From: an uncultured Flavobacteriales bacterium
Lineage (GTDB): Bacteria; Bacteroidota; Bacteroidia; Flavobacteriales; BACL11
Reading direction: 5' to 3'
DNA length: 64,000 nt
Assembly: GCA_905181585.1 (NCBI GenBank)
Contig: CAJIYG010000005.1
Coordinates: 141,641 to 205,640, forward strand
The notes under the pieces were generated by a model that saw only the letters and a program-made list of their open reading frames with translations, searched no databases and was not told where the DNA came from. Position numbers and translations under genes: made by a program. How positions within the stretch are numbered: the first letter of the stretch is position 1; the number at the start of each line of letters is the position of its first letter. This document shows positions 37,234 through 46,752 of the stretch, piece after piece.

Positions 37234-39309
37234 CTAGTAAATCACATTTAATAAGCCACTCTTTGAAAAAGGAAGATTGTCTTCTCCTATTAAATCAATT
37301 TGATATAAATATTTATCTTGTTTTACTTTTTTACCCATATAAAATCCATCCCAACACTTATTAATATTATTAGATTCAAATAAAACCTCACCCCACTTAG
37401 TATAAATTGTAATATTAAATGATTTAATATTTTCACCATAAATAATAAATAATTCATTGTGCATATCAGAATTTGGAGTAAAAGATGAAGGAACAAATAA
37501 CTCAGTTCTAGGTACAATGTTTACTGAAGTATTATCAGAAAAAGCAGAACACCCATTTTCATCAACAACATAAACATAAAATTCTCCCTCACTTGACACG
37601 TTTAAAAATGAATCATCACCAAGAAATTCTTCATCACTGTTATACCATTCATATGATGAATAAATTTCAGAAAGTTCTAGTCTAAGAGTATCACCTATGT
37701 ATAAAATATAATTTTCAATAATAATTTCTGGAGAAGGGTTATCAGAAACACTTATACTAATAACAACCTCAGGTATATCTGCTTCACATAAATTAATATC
37801 AAAAGCATTTAAAATTTGATATTCTCCAGCTTTAGAAGTAAAATAACTAAAATTATTTGTTGGAATATTATTTTCAAAGAGTGTATCCTGCCCATTAAAA
37901 AAAACTAAACTCCAAGGTAATAAACCATTAAAATTAAATTCAATACTTTCAACTTCTCCATCATCACATATATTTCCGCCACCACTTATTGAAGATAAAG
38001 GAACTGCATTTTCTGTTATAGTAATTGTGTCATTAGCAAAACAACCAGTATTATTATCTGTTACTATCAAAGAATACGTCCCCTCATCAGCATCAATAGA
38101 TGAGGAGCTTTGGGAGTCACTCCAAGCGTATGAATAATTTCCAGAACCACCTAATATTGTTGGGTTTAGCATATATGTTGTATTACAAGGTATTGTAAGA
38201 TCATTTCCAAAATCAAAATTTGGAGCGGGCTGTGAAACAACAGTTATAGTATCAGAAAATACAGGACATCCAAGAGATGTTGCTGTTACCCAATATATTC
38301 CATCTGAAACAATAATATTTGAATTGGTACTTATTACAGAACCAGAATTATCATACCACTGATAAGTTGCACCAACACCTCCATTTGCAGTAAGTGTAAC
38401 TGATGAGTTACAAGGAATATTCATAAGAGTAGAATCGATTCCAAGATCATCGACAATATCTAAAATAGGTGAAGCAAAACTACCTGCTTTCAGCCAAACA
38501 AAAGAACTTAATCCTGAATCAGAGCCATCAGCAATAGCAATTCTAATATGATAAGACTGTCCACATTGAACTAAGGCTTCTGCAGTTAAAACTGTAGTAT
38601 ATCCATCAGCACTAGCAATTGTATCTAATCCATTAGAGTTATCTACAAAATATTGAGCATTTATAGGGGTTACACTATTAACTGATGAAATTGTTATTGG
38701 AAGAGGTGGATTAGAGCCTGGCACGATAGCCAAATTAACAGAACCATTTGGATGATTTGCAGGTGAAGAATATGGACCTGTTATTCCAGGACCAGAAAGA
38801 AAAAAGCCAAATACATCATTGTAGACTGAATTTTCAAATGCAAAATACTCAGATGAACCAAAAACATAATCAAAACTTAATGAATCTGAGGTAGTAATAA
38901 AATCAAATTCTAATATTGCAACATCATTAATACTACTTACAGTGAAAGAGTTTGTGTGTGGAGCTGGTAATAATGGTGGCACAGAGTTAGCTACAGTTAA
39001 TAAATCAGGATCAGTTACAACATTTGCTGGAGCACCACCAAAACCTGTAAAGTTTGGATCCAATTCATCAACATCTCCCGTTGACATAACAATTCCCTTG
39101 TTTAAGCCAAGGCTTGTGTTAATAGCTCCAAAAAATCCGATCTGCATACTATCTCCTTGATATGTATGATTAGAAGCAACAATCCCTCCACCAAGTAAAA
39201 CATTGTCAATTAAAAAAGTTGGGTTATCGTAAGGGGCTAACTTATCAATTGTAATTTGAGCATTTAAAAGCTGACAACAAATTATCACAAAAAATAGAAT
39301 TTTTTTCAT
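37234..39309 (-). CDS. T9SS type B surface protein with choice-of-anchor L domain
   Basis: A 691-residue exported protein, signal peptide about 1-17. The choice-of-anchor L domain covers about 25-280: LLGGGIVASNHTYQGDSMQIGFF, KGIVMSTGDVDELDP, AILEFDFITTSDSLSFDYVFGSSEYFAFENS (in overlapping parts) and YHIRIAIADGSDSGLSSFVWL. Ig-like/gliding-type beta domains follow (about 290-590). The C-terminal signal is type B: FVPSSFTPNSDMHNELF, TKWGEVLFES and NKCWDGFYMGKK. It heads a run with the propeller protein and apbE, and has a -7 element 7 bases before the ATG. Confidence 0.9.
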   Translation of the reverse strand: MKKILFFVIICCQLLNAQITIDKLAPYDNPTFLIDNVLLGGGIVASNHTYQGDSMQIGFFGAINTSLGLNKGIVMSTGDVDELDPNFTGFGGAPANVVTDPDLLTVANSVPPLLPAPHTNSFTVSSINDVAILEFDFITTSDSLSFDYVFGSSEYFAFENSVYNDVFGFFLSGPGITGPYSSPANHPNGSVNLAIVPGSNPPLPITISSVNSVTPINAQYFVDNSNGLDTIASADGYTTVLTAEALVQCGQSYHIRIAIADGSDSGLSSFVWLKAGSFASPILDIVDDLGIDSTLMNIPCNSSVTLTANGGVGATYQWYDNSGSVISTNSNIIVSDGIYWVTATSLGCPVFSDTITVVSQPAPNFDFGNDLTIPCNTTYMLNPTILGGSGNYSYAWSDSQSSSSIDADEGTYSLIVTDNNTGCFANDTITITENAVPLSSISGGGNICDDGEVESIEFNFNGLLPWSLVFFNGQDTLFENNIPTNNFSYFTSKAGEYQILNAFDINLCEADIPEVVISISVSDNPSPEIIIENYILYIGDTLRLELSEIYSSYEWYNSDEEFLGDDSFLNVSSEGEFYVYVVDENGCSAFSDNTSVNIVPRTELFVPSSFTPNSDMHNELFIIYGENIKSFNITIYTKWGEVLFESNNINKCWDGFYMGKKVKQDKYLYQIDLIGEDNLPFSKSGLLNVIY

Positions 39310-39316
39310 CTTAAGG

Positions 39317-39324
39317 CAAATTTA
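39317..39324 (-). promoter_or_regulatory. -7 promoter element (TAAATTTG) of the choice-of-anchor L gene
   Basis: TAAATTTG on the minus strand matches TAnnTTTG and ends 7 bases before the ATG at 39309, implying a very short leader. Confidence 0.4.
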
Positions 39325-39370
39325 AGAAATTAAAGAAATATTCAATCAATTAATAGAAATGAATCTTATC

Positions 39371-41131
39371 TTAATTAATAGTCGATGATTGATTTTTATA
39401 CATCTTAGAGTAATAACCATTCTCTTTAATTAATGAAGCATGACTTCCTTGCTCCAAAACATCTCCATCTTTTAGAAGAATAATTTTATCAGCCTGAACA
39501 ATAGTTGACAGTCTATGCGCTATAACAATAGTTGTTCTGTTCTCAGATAGTTTTCCTAAAGCAGTTTGAATTAGAGCTTCTGTTTCTGAATCAATTGATG
39601 CAGTTGCCTCATCAAGAATTAATATTTTAGGATCTCTTAAATATACCCTTAAAAAAGCAATTAATTGTCTCTGTCCTGAGGAGAGCGTTACTCCTCTCTC
39701 TCCAACCTTATAGTCATAACAGCCGGGTAATGAACTAATAAAATCATGTATCCCAATTTCTTTTGCAGCATTAACAATACTTTCTTTAGAAATTGAATTA
39801 TCATAAAGAGTAATATTATTTAGTAAGGAGTCTGAAAATAAGAAAACCTCTTGCTGAACAAGAGCAATATTCTTTCTAAGAGAGTTAATTGAAATTTCAT
39901 CCACAGAAACACCGTCTAAAGTTATTTTACCTTTATTAATTTCATAAAAACGATTTAAAACTCTAATAATTGAAGATTTTCCCGAACCAGTTTGCCCAAC
40001 TAAAGCTAACATTTTACCTGCTCCAATATCAAAAGTTAAGTCTTTTAAAACCCACTGCTTATCCTTGTATGCAAACCATACATTTGAAAAACTAATAGTA
40101 CCATTTATTTCCTCTAGTTTTCTTGTGCCTTTATCGTTAATTTTTTCATCAGTATCTAAAATTTTAAAAACTCTTTCAGAGCCTACAATTCCCATTTGTA
40201 AGACATTAAACCTATCAGCTAATTGTCGTATGGGTCTAAACATCATATGAATAAATAAAATAAATGCAATAATCTCTCCAGGAGTTATTGTATTCTCAGT
40301 TAGAATATTCTGTCCTCCATACCAAACAATAAGACCGATTGATGCTGCTGATAAAACCTCAACTATAGGAAAAAAAACAGCATAATAGAATATACTTCTC
40401 AAATGTGCATCTCTATGTAAAACATTAATTTCTTTGAATTTCTTAAACTCGGCTTCTTCTCTGTTAAAAATTTGAACAATATTCATTCCAACAAGATGCT
40501 CTTGAACAAAAGAATTAATATTTGAGACCTGCGTTCTAACATCTTGAAACGATTTTTTAATATTCTTTTTAAACCAATTTGTTGCTATTAATAAAACAGG
40601 AATCGTTGAAAGAGCAATAATAGTCAATCTCCAATCGGTGTAAAACATAACAATTATAACGATAACTAATTTTAATAGTTCAGCAATAATTACTAAAAGA
40701 CCTTGTGAAAAAATATCAGCAATTGTTTCGATGTCAGATACTGAACGAGTAACAAGTGTTCCAATTGGGGTATTATCAAAATACTTCATCCTTAAAGAAA
40801 GAATATGCTTAAAAATTTTTTTCCTAAGATCAAGTATCACATGCTGACCAATCCAATTAGACAAATACATATAAAAAAACTGAATAAAACCTTCTAGAAA
40901 TAATAATGATATAAGTATAATTGTAATGCGAAGAAGGTTAGTTGCATCTTCAATTAAAATATAATTATCAATTGCATAGTTAATAAGCATTGGCCTTGCT
41001 GGAGCTAAAAAGGAAAGAATAATAGCTGATATAGCAGCAATGATAAATTGTTTTTTATATGGTTTTGCAAAAACTATAACTCGCTTTAAAAGCGGAATAT
41101 TTAATACCTCACCTGTCTTACTCTTCTTCAT
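39371..41131 (-). CDS. ABC exporter, MsbA-type (fused permease and ATPase)
   Basis: A 586-residue half-transporter. Six membrane helices lie in the first about 320 residues. The nucleotide-binding domain has Walker A VGQTGSGKS (about 378-386), Q-loop ALVQQEVFLF, signature TLSSGQRQ (about 481-488; the usual LSGGQ is LSSGQ here), Walker B ILILDEATASID and H-loop VIAHRLST. It works as a homodimer or with a partner and exports a lipid, lipopeptide or drug; MsbA-like lipid export is the common guess but the sequence does not decide. It abuts truA with no gap. Confidence 0.93.
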   Translation of the reverse strand: MKKSKTGEVLNIPLLKRVIVFAKPYKKQFIIAAISAIILSFLAPARPMLINYAIDNYILIEDATNLLRITIILISLLFLEGFIQFFYMYLSNWIGQHVILDLRKKIFKHILSLRMKYFDNTPIGTLVTRSVSDIETIADIFSQGLLVIIAELLKLVIVIIVMFYTDWRLTIIALSTIPVLLIATNWFKKNIKKSFQDVRTQVSNINSFVQEHLVGMNIVQIFNREEAEFKKFKEINVLHRDAHLRSIFYYAVFFPIVEVLSAASIGLIVWYGGQNILTENTITPGEIIAFILFIHMMFRPIRQLADRFNVLQMGIVGSERVFKILDTDEKINDKGTRKLEEINGTISFSNVWFAYKDKQWVLKDLTFDIGAGKMLALVGQTGSGKSSIIRVLNRFYEINKGKITLDGVSVDEISINSLRKNIALVQQEVFLFSDSLLNNITLYDNSISKESIVNAAKEIGIHDFISSLPGCYDYKVGERGVTLSSGQRQLIAFLRVYLRDPKILILDEATASIDSETEALIQTALGKLSENRTTIVIAHRLSTIVQADKIILLKDGDVLEQGSHASLIKENGYYSKMYKNQSSTIN

Positions 41132-41866
41132 CTAATCTATTTTGGGGTATTCCACATTTAATAAAAATAATCCATTAGCAGGAACCGAAAAACCAGCTGA
41201 TGACCTGTCTTTTTTCTTAATAATAGCTCCCATCTCTTTAGGCTCAACTTTCCCCTCTCCAATCATAATCATTGTACCAACAATCGCACGTACCATATTA
41301 CGCAAAAATCTATCGGCTTTAATTCTAAAAATAAAACACCCATTCTCCTCAATCCATGTAGCAAAAAATATTTTACAATTGTTAGTGTAATTTTGAGTAT
41401 GAGATTTTGAAAATGAAGTAAAATCTTTATTTCCAATTAAAAAGCTACAAGCTTGAATCATTTTATTGATATCTAATTTTCTAAAACTATACATAGTGTT
41501 TTGATCAAAAGGATTTTTCTGTGTACTAATTTTATACTCGTAAGTTCTAGAGATTGCAGTAAACCTAGCATGTGTATCGTTATTAACATTAAAAATATTT
41601 TTAATGACAATATCTTTTTTTAAAAAACCATTTAGTTTATCCTTTAAAACTTTTGTATCAATATTTTCTAAAAAATCAAAATGTGCAAATAATTGTTTAG
41701 CATGAACTCCAGCATCAGTTCTTCCAGCACCAACAACTTCAATTGTATAATTTAAAATTTTAGAAAGTGCTTGATTTAATTCATTTTGAACTGTATTTGC
41801 ATTAGGTTGTACTTGCCAACCATGATAATTTGTCCCATCGAAAGCTAGTTCAATAAAAAATCGCAT
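41132..41866 (-). CDS. truA: tRNA pseudouridine(38-40) synthase
   Basis: A 244-residue enzyme that isomerises uridines 38, 39 and 40 in the tRNA anticodon arm. The catalytic aspartate is D51 in VGAGRTDAGVHA. Other family segments are FDGTNYHGWQVQPNANTVQ at the N-terminus and FRIKADRFLRNMVRAIVGTMI. Length is normal. It shares a transcript with the ABC exporter downstream and is divergent from moxR. Confidence 0.97.
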   Translation of the reverse strand: MRFFIELAFDGTNYHGWQVQPNANTVQNELNQALSKILNYTIEVVGAGRTDAGVHAKQLFAHFDFLENIDTKVLKDKLNGFLKKDIVIKNIFNVNNDTHARFTAISRTYEYKISTQKNPFDQNTMYSFRKLDINKMIQACSFLIGNKDFTSFSKSHTQNYTNNCKIFFATWIEENGCFIFRIKADRFLRNMVRAIVGTMIMIGEGKVEPKEMGAIIKKKDRSSAGFSVPANGLFLLNVEYPKID

Positions 41867-41882
41867 ATTTAAAATTTGATAG

Positions 41883-41890
41883 CAAAATTA
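41883..41890 (-). promoter_or_regulatory. -7 promoter element (TAATTTTG) of truA
   Basis: TAATTTTG on the minus strand ends 16 bases before the truA ATG at 41866. An upstream TTTG exists but only 12 bases away, which is too close for a normal -33 box. Confidence 0.4.
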
Positions 41891-41937
41891 AAAAAAGCAA
41901 TTCAAAATATACTATAATAAAAAATTGTTCGTTGAAT

Positions 41938-41968
41938 TTTGATAATTAATATGTCTGTATTAATTTTG
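41938..41968 (+). promoter_or_regulatory. Promoter of the moxR-bat operon
   Basis: TTTG at 41938-41941, exactly 19 bases of spacer, and TAATTTTG at 41961-41968 give a full match to the Bacteroidota consensus TTTG-N19-TAnnTTTG. The -7 element ends 20 bases before the moxR ATG. It is the best two-part promoter in the window with the one for the SRP RNA. Confidence 0.75.
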
Positions 41969-41988
41969 CAATTCCAAAAAAACATAAA

Positions 41989-42990
41989 ATGACTGAAATA
42001 TTAAATACTGATATCAAAATTCTTAATGAAAAGATAAATAAAGAAAGTGCGATTATTGACTTGCTAATGATGGAAATGAATAAAGTCATAATAGGTCAAA
42101 AGCATATGACCGAGAGACTACTTATTGCGCTTCTGTCAAATGGCCACATTCTTTTAGAAGGAGTGCCTGGCCTTGCTAAGACTCTAGCAATAAGCACATT
42201 ATCCAAAACAATTGATGCCGATTTTAGCAGACTCCAATTCACACCCGACCTACTTCCAGCTGATATAATTGGAACCCAAATATATAGTCCAAAAAAAGAA
42301 ACTTTTTCTGTCAAAAAAGGACCAATTTTTGCAAATTTTATTCTTGCAGATGAAATAAATAGAGCTCCAGCAAAAGTTCAATCAGCACTTTTAGAAGCAA
42401 TGCAAGAGAGACAAGTAACCATTGGAGGTGAATCTTTTGATTTAGAGAAGCCTTTTCTGGTTATGGCAACACAAAACCCTGTGGAACAAGAGGGAACTTA
42501 CCCTCTGCCAGAAGCTCAAGTGGACAGATTTATGTTAAAAGTTGTGATTGACTATCCAAAAAAAGAAGAAGAAAAAATTATTGTTAGAAATAATTTAGCA
42601 AAAAGTTTTCCTCAAGCTAACTCTGTAGTAAAAAAAGAGGCGATCATAAAAGCAAGAGACTTAGTTAAAGAGGTTTATATGGATGAGAAAATAGAACAGT
42701 ACATCATTGATATTGTTTTTGCAACTAGAAATCCTGAAGAATATGGTTTAGATAATCTTAAAGATATGATTTCTTTTGGAGCTTCTCCAAGAGCTAGTAT
42801 AAATCTTGCTGCTGCATGCAAAGCTTATGCATTTATAAAAAGAAGAGGGTATGTTATTCCTGAAGACGTAAGAGCTTTATGTTATGATGTTTTAAGACAT
42901 AGGATTGGATTGACCTATGAAGCGGAAGCAGAAAATATAACAACAGAAGAAATAATTACTCAAATTTTAAATTCAGTTGAAATTCCTTAA
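41989..42990 (+). CDS. moxR: MoxR-family AAA+ ATPase
   Basis: A 333-residue AAA+ chaperone-like ATPase. Walker A is GVPGLAKT (58-65), Walker B is FILADEINRAP, the sensor 1 region is FLVMATQNPVEQEGTYPLPEAQ and the lid contains ISFGASPRASINLA. MoxR proteins work with DUF58 and von Willebrand factor A proteins to mature or activate envelope complexes; all these partners are in the same run, with the DUF58 gene starting on the next base. Confidence 0.95.
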   Translation: MTEILNTDIKILNEKINKESAIIDLLMMEMNKVIIGQKHMTERLLIALLSNGHILLEGVPGLAKTLAISTLSKTIDADFSRLQFTPDLLPADIIGTQIYSPKKETFSVKKGPIFANFILADEINRAPAKVQSALLEAMQERQVTIGGESFDLEKPFLVMATQNPVEQEGTYPLPEAQVDRFMLKVVIDYPKKEEEKIIVRNNLAKSFPQANSVVKKEAIIKARDLVKEVYMDEKIEQYIIDIVFATRNPEEYGLDNLKDMISFGASPRASINLAAACKAYAFIKRRGYVIPEDVRALCYDVLRHRIGLTYEAEAENITTEEIITQILNSVEIP

Positions 42991-43866
42991 ATGAGTACAA
43001 GTACTTTACTAAAAAAGGTAAGAAAAATTGAAATAAAAACAAAAGGCTTATCTAATCATATTTTTGCTGGTGAATACAACACTGCTTTTAAGGGAAAAGG
43101 CATGGCATTCTCCGAAGTTAGAGAATATCAGCCTGGAGATGATGTTAGATCAATTGATTGGAATGTTACCGCAAGATATAATGCACCTTTTGTAAAAGTG
43201 TTTGAGGAGGAAAGAGAAATGACTGTTATGTTAATGGTAGATGTTTCCTCTTCTGCTAATTTTGGCACAAACAAACAATTTAAGAGTGAGCTTGCTAGCG
43301 AACTTTCAGCTTTAATTGCATTTTCAGCAATAAAAAATAATGATAAAGTTGGAGTGATTTTTTTTTCTAACATTATTGAAGAGTTTATTCCTCCCAAAAA
43401 GGGAAAAAGTCATATACTAAGAATTATCAGACAAGTCTTATCATTTGATGCAGAAAAAAAGACAACAGATATTTCTCAGGCATTAAAATATTTTAATAGC
43501 GTTGTTAAAAAAAGAAGTATTTGCTTTATAATTTCTGATTTTATTAGTCCAGATTTTGAAAAGCCGCTAAAAATAGCTGCTAAAAAACATGATATAATTG
43601 CTTTAAGGATTCATGACAAAAGAGAAGAAGAACTTCCTAACATTGGTATAATTCCAATGCAAGATGCAGAAACAAATGAAATTATATATGTAGATACATC
43701 AAGTAGAAAAATTAGAGATAATTTTTATGAAAAGCAAAAAAAAATAACAAGGTACTTACATAAATTATTCCCTAGCCTAGGTGTAGATATTATTGACTTA
43801 TACACAGGTAGAGACTATGTCAAACCTATGATTAATTTTTTCAAAAATAGAATAAAAAGAAAATGA
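42991..43866 (+). CDS. DUF58 domain-containing protein
   Basis: A 291-residue cytosolic protein with the DUF58 core GKGMAFSEVREYQPGDDVRSIDWNVTAR (here in parts: GMAFSEVREYQPGDDVR and SIDWNVTARY) and a VWA-like domain whose metal site is DVSSSANF. It always accompanies MoxR-type ATPases in this operon class. It overlaps the next gene by 4 bases. Exact biochemistry is not established. Confidence 0.93.
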   Translation: MSTSTLLKKVRKIEIKTKGLSNHIFAGEYNTAFKGKGMAFSEVREYQPGDDVRSIDWNVTARYNAPFVKVFEEEREMTVMLMVDVSSSANFGTNKQFKSELASELSALIAFSAIKNNDKVGVIFFSNIIEEFIPPKKGKSHILRIIRQVLSFDAEKKTTDISQALKYFNSVVKKRSICFIISDFISPDFEKPLKIAAKKHDIIALRIHDKREEELPNIGIIPMQDAETNEIIYVDTSSRKIRDNFYEKQKKITRYLHKLFPSLGVDIIDLYTGRDYVKPMINFFKNRIKRK

Positions 43867-44741
43867 AAAAACTTCTTTATCTCATAATTTTAGTATCTCA
43901 TTTTTCTTTTGGAGAATCTTTTAAATCTCAATTAGATACAAATGCTATTTTAATTGGTCAACAAATTAAATTTAGTTTAAAAGCATCTAATATTAATTCA
44001 GAAATAGTTTGGCCAAATATATCAGATTCCATTTTTGATGGAATTGAATTAATATCATCTTCAAATATTGATACTTCAATTGATGGAAATAATATTTCTT
44101 TTTTTCAGGAATTTATTATTACAGCATGGGATAGTGGAGTTTATTACATTCCTTCATTTTCAATAAATGAACAGCTAAAAAGTGAAGGTTTTCTATTAAA
44201 TGTGTTTTCAATTCAAATAAATGAAAATGATACATTAAAAGATATTAAATCACAAATTGAACCTAGATTCAATCTACTTGACTATTGGGTTTTGATATTA
44301 ATAGCTTTAATTGTTTTATGTCTCATATTAGTTCTAAAAAAATATTATAAAAAAGATATCAAGCAATCTAAAGCTATTGAAATACAACCAACTATTGCGC
44401 CAAATGTTATTGCACTAAAATCTCTAGAAGAATTGGAGAAAGATCAGCTTTGGCAATCTGGAAAAATAAAGAAATACCACTCAAAAATTTCTGAAATAAT
44501 ACGCTCTTATATTGAGGCAAGATTTAAAGTTATTGCTCTTGAGCTTACAACTGATGAAATAATAATGAATATTAGAAATAAAACTTCAGCAGATAATATT
44601 GAGGAACTAAATAAAATTCTTGCAAGAGCAGATCTTGCAAAATTTGCAAAAAGTAAACCAATTGATCTTGAAAACGAAGAAAGCATGTTAATTGCTATAA
44701 AATTTGTTGAACAGACTACTGAAATAAAAGATGATGAGTAA
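43863..44741 (+). CDS. BatD/DUF4381-like membrane protein of the bat operon
   Basis: A 292-residue protein: signal peptide (1-17), a BatD-like periplasmic beta domain (NAILIGQQIKFSLKAS, FFQEFIITAWDSGVYYIPSF), one membrane helix (about 138-158, LDYWVLILIALIVLCLILVL) and a cytosolic helical domain (YHSKISEIIRSYIEARFKV, ALELTTDEIIMNIRN) of the kind seen in DUF4381 proteins. It overlaps the DUF58 gene by 4 bases and batA by 11. It is the usual hypothetical protein between DUF58 and batA in Bacteroidota. Confidence 0.8.
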   Translation: MKKLLYLIILVSHFSFGESFKSQLDTNAILIGQQIKFSLKASNINSEIVWPNISDSIFDGIELISSSNIDTSIDGNNISFFQEFIITAWDSGVYYIPSFSINEQLKSEGFLLNVFSIQINENDTLKDIKSQIEPRFNLLDYWVLILIALIVLCLILVLKKYYKKDIKQSKAIEIQPTIAPNVIALKSLEELEKDQLWQSGKIKKYHSKISEIIRSYIEARFKVIALELTTDEIIMNIRNKTSADNIEELNKILARADLAKFAKSKPIDLENEESMLIAIKFVEQTTEIKDDE

Positions 44742-45720
44742 TAATTTTGTAAATCCAGAATATTTCTATCTTTTGATTATACCTTTTGTATATTCAATTT
44801 GGTTTCTTTTAAAACACAAATCAGTTGATTCAAAAATTATTTTCTCAAATATTAGCTCTATAAGTAAAGAAAAAACTACAAAAGTTATTTTTAGAAACTT
44901 ACCAAATATTCTAAAAATTGTTGCGAGTATCTTCTTAATTTTAGCTATTGCAAGACCTCAATCTTCAACAAATTGGGAAGAAAGTACAACAGAGGGGATA
45001 GACATTATTCTTTCTATGGATATTTCGGGAAGTATGTTGGCTGAAGATTTAAAACCAAATAGATTAGAAGCTTCAAAAAATGTTGCAATAGATTTCATTT
45101 CTAAAAGAAAAAATGATAGAGTTGGTTTAGTAATTTTTAGTGGAGAAAGCTTTACACAATGTCCACTAACAACAGATCATTCAGTTTTAACAAATCTTTT
45201 TAAAGATGTTAAAAGCGGTATGGTAGAGGATGGAACTGCAATAGGAATGGGTTTAGCTACAGCTGTAAATAGGCTTAAGAATAGTGATGCTAAAAGTAGA
45301 GTAATTATACTTTTAACTGACGGAGTAAACAATAAAGGCTTAGTAGCTCCTTTTACTGCCGCAGAAATTGCTAAAGAATTTGGAATTAGAGTTTATACAA
45401 TCGGAGTAGGAACTGAAGGTTTTGCTCCTTATCCTTTTCAAACCCCATTTGGTATCCAATACCAAGATGTTGAAGTAAAAATTGATGAAAAAACACTACA
45501 AGATATCGCAACAGTAACAGATGGAAAATATTTTAGAGCAACAAATAACAACAAATTAAAAGAAATTTATAAAGACATTGATAAGCTTGAAAAATCAAAA
45601 ATTGAAGTTACTGAGTTTCACAAGAAATCAGAAGAATTTTTAAAATTTGCATTTATTTCGTTAATATGCCTTTTATGTAGCTTTATTTTAAAAACAACTT
45701 ATTTAAGACAAATCCCATAA
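44731..45720 (+). CDS. batA: BatA, von Willebrand factor A membrane protein
   Basis: A 329-residue inner-membrane protein: two N-terminal helices (about 10-26 and 58-76), a VWA domain with a complete MIDAS metal site (DISGS, D97/S99/S101; then T and D in LLTDGVNNKGL) and a C-terminal helix (about 307-323). VWA proteins use this site for Mg2+-dependent protein contacts. In Bacteroides the Bat operon supports aerotolerance and oxidative stress resistance. Overlaps the preceding gene by 11 bases and abuts batB. Confidence 0.93.
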   Translation: MMSNNFVNPEYFYLLIIPFVYSIWFLLKHKSVDSKIIFSNISSISKEKTTKVIFRNLPNILKIVASIFLILAIARPQSSTNWEESTTEGIDIILSMDISGSMLAEDLKPNRLEASKNVAIDFISKRKNDRVGLVIFSGESFTQCPLTTDHSVLTNLFKDVKSGMVEDGTAIGMGLATAVNRLKNSDAKSRVIILLTDGVNNKGLVAPFTAAEIAKEFGIRVYTIGVGTEGFAPYPFQTPFGIQYQDVEVKIDEKTLQDIATVTDGKYFRATNNNKLKEIYKDIDKLEKSKIEVTEFHKKSEEFLKFAFISLICLLCSFILKTTYLRQIP

Positions 45721-46752
45721 ATGCTAAGATTTGACAACATAGAATATTTGTACATTCTTTCGTTATTACCTTTTGTAATAATTGCCATGATTTTATATGC
45801 AATGTGGCAAAAAGAAGCTTTATTAAAATTTGGAGATAATATTTTAATAAATGAGCTAACTAAATCATCCTCAAAAATAAGACGAAAAACAAAGAATTTA
45901 TTTACTATTATTATTTTATTATTCTTAATTATTGGCTTAAGTAATCCACAAATTGGAACTAAAATGGAGGAGGTTAAAAGAGAAGGTGTTGATCTTATGA
46001 TTGCTATTGACTTGTCGTATTCAATGATGGCAGAAGATATAAAACCAAATAGACTTGAACGATCAAAGCAAGCTATTTCTAGACTTATCGATCAACTCAA
46101 AGGAGATAGAATTGGACTTGTTGTTTTTGCAGGTCAAGCCTATGTTCAATTGCCTATAACCACTGATTACTCTGCTGCTAAACTTTTTCTTTCAACTGTT
46201 AAGCCTAACCTTATACCAACGCAAGGAACTAAAATAGGAAATGCCATTGATTTATGTATTAATTCTTTTGAGAAAGAGAATAATCAAAGTAAAGCCATAA
46301 TTATCATAACTGATGGAGAAACTCATGATGAAGAAGCTATTGAAATGGCAAAGAAAGCCCAAGAACTTGGAATTATTACACATACTTTAGGTATGGGACT
46401 TAAAAAAGGAGGGCCAATTCCAATTTATAACAAAAATGGTAATTCAACAGAGTACAGAAAGGATAGGGAAGGCAATACAATTGTAACAAAATTAAATGAA
46501 AAAATGCTTCAAGAAATTGCACTAGCAGGAAATGGAACATACATTCGGGCAAATAATTCTAAAGCAGGTTTAAATATTTTATTTGCTGAAATAAATAAAA
46601 TGGAAAAAAAAGATATTGGAACAATGGTATTCACACAATACAAAGACCGTTTTCAAATTTTCCTTTTACTTTCATTGTTTTTTTTATTTCTTGATTTTAT
46701 TTTCTTAGAAAGGAAAAATAAATGGAATAAGAACATAAATTTGTATAAATAA
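45721..46752 (+). CDS. batB: BatB, von Willebrand factor A membrane protein
   Basis: A 343-residue paralog of BatA with the same layout: two N-terminal helices, a VWA domain with MIDAS residues D97/S99/S101 (DLSYS) and TDGETHDEE, and a C-terminal helix (about 309-328). The shared segment MMAEDIKPNRLERSKQA mirrors MLAEDLKPNRLEASKNV in BatA, showing a tandem duplication. Its stop codon shares one base with the batC start. Confidence 0.93.
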   Translation: MLRFDNIEYLYILSLLPFVIIAMILYAMWQKEALLKFGDNILINELTKSSSKIRRKTKNLFTIIILLFLIIGLSNPQIGTKMEEVKREGVDLMIAIDLSYSMMAEDIKPNRLERSKQAISRLIDQLKGDRIGLVVFAGQAYVQLPITTDYSAAKLFLSTVKPNLIPTQGTKIGNAIDLCINSFEKENNQSKAIIIITDGETHDEEAIEMAKKAQELGIITHTLGMGLKKGGPIPIYNKNGNSTEYRKDREGNTIVTKLNEKMLQEIALAGNGTYIRANNSKAGLNILFAEINKMEKKDIGTMVFTQYKDRFQIFLLLSLFFLFLDFIFLERKNKWNKNINLYK

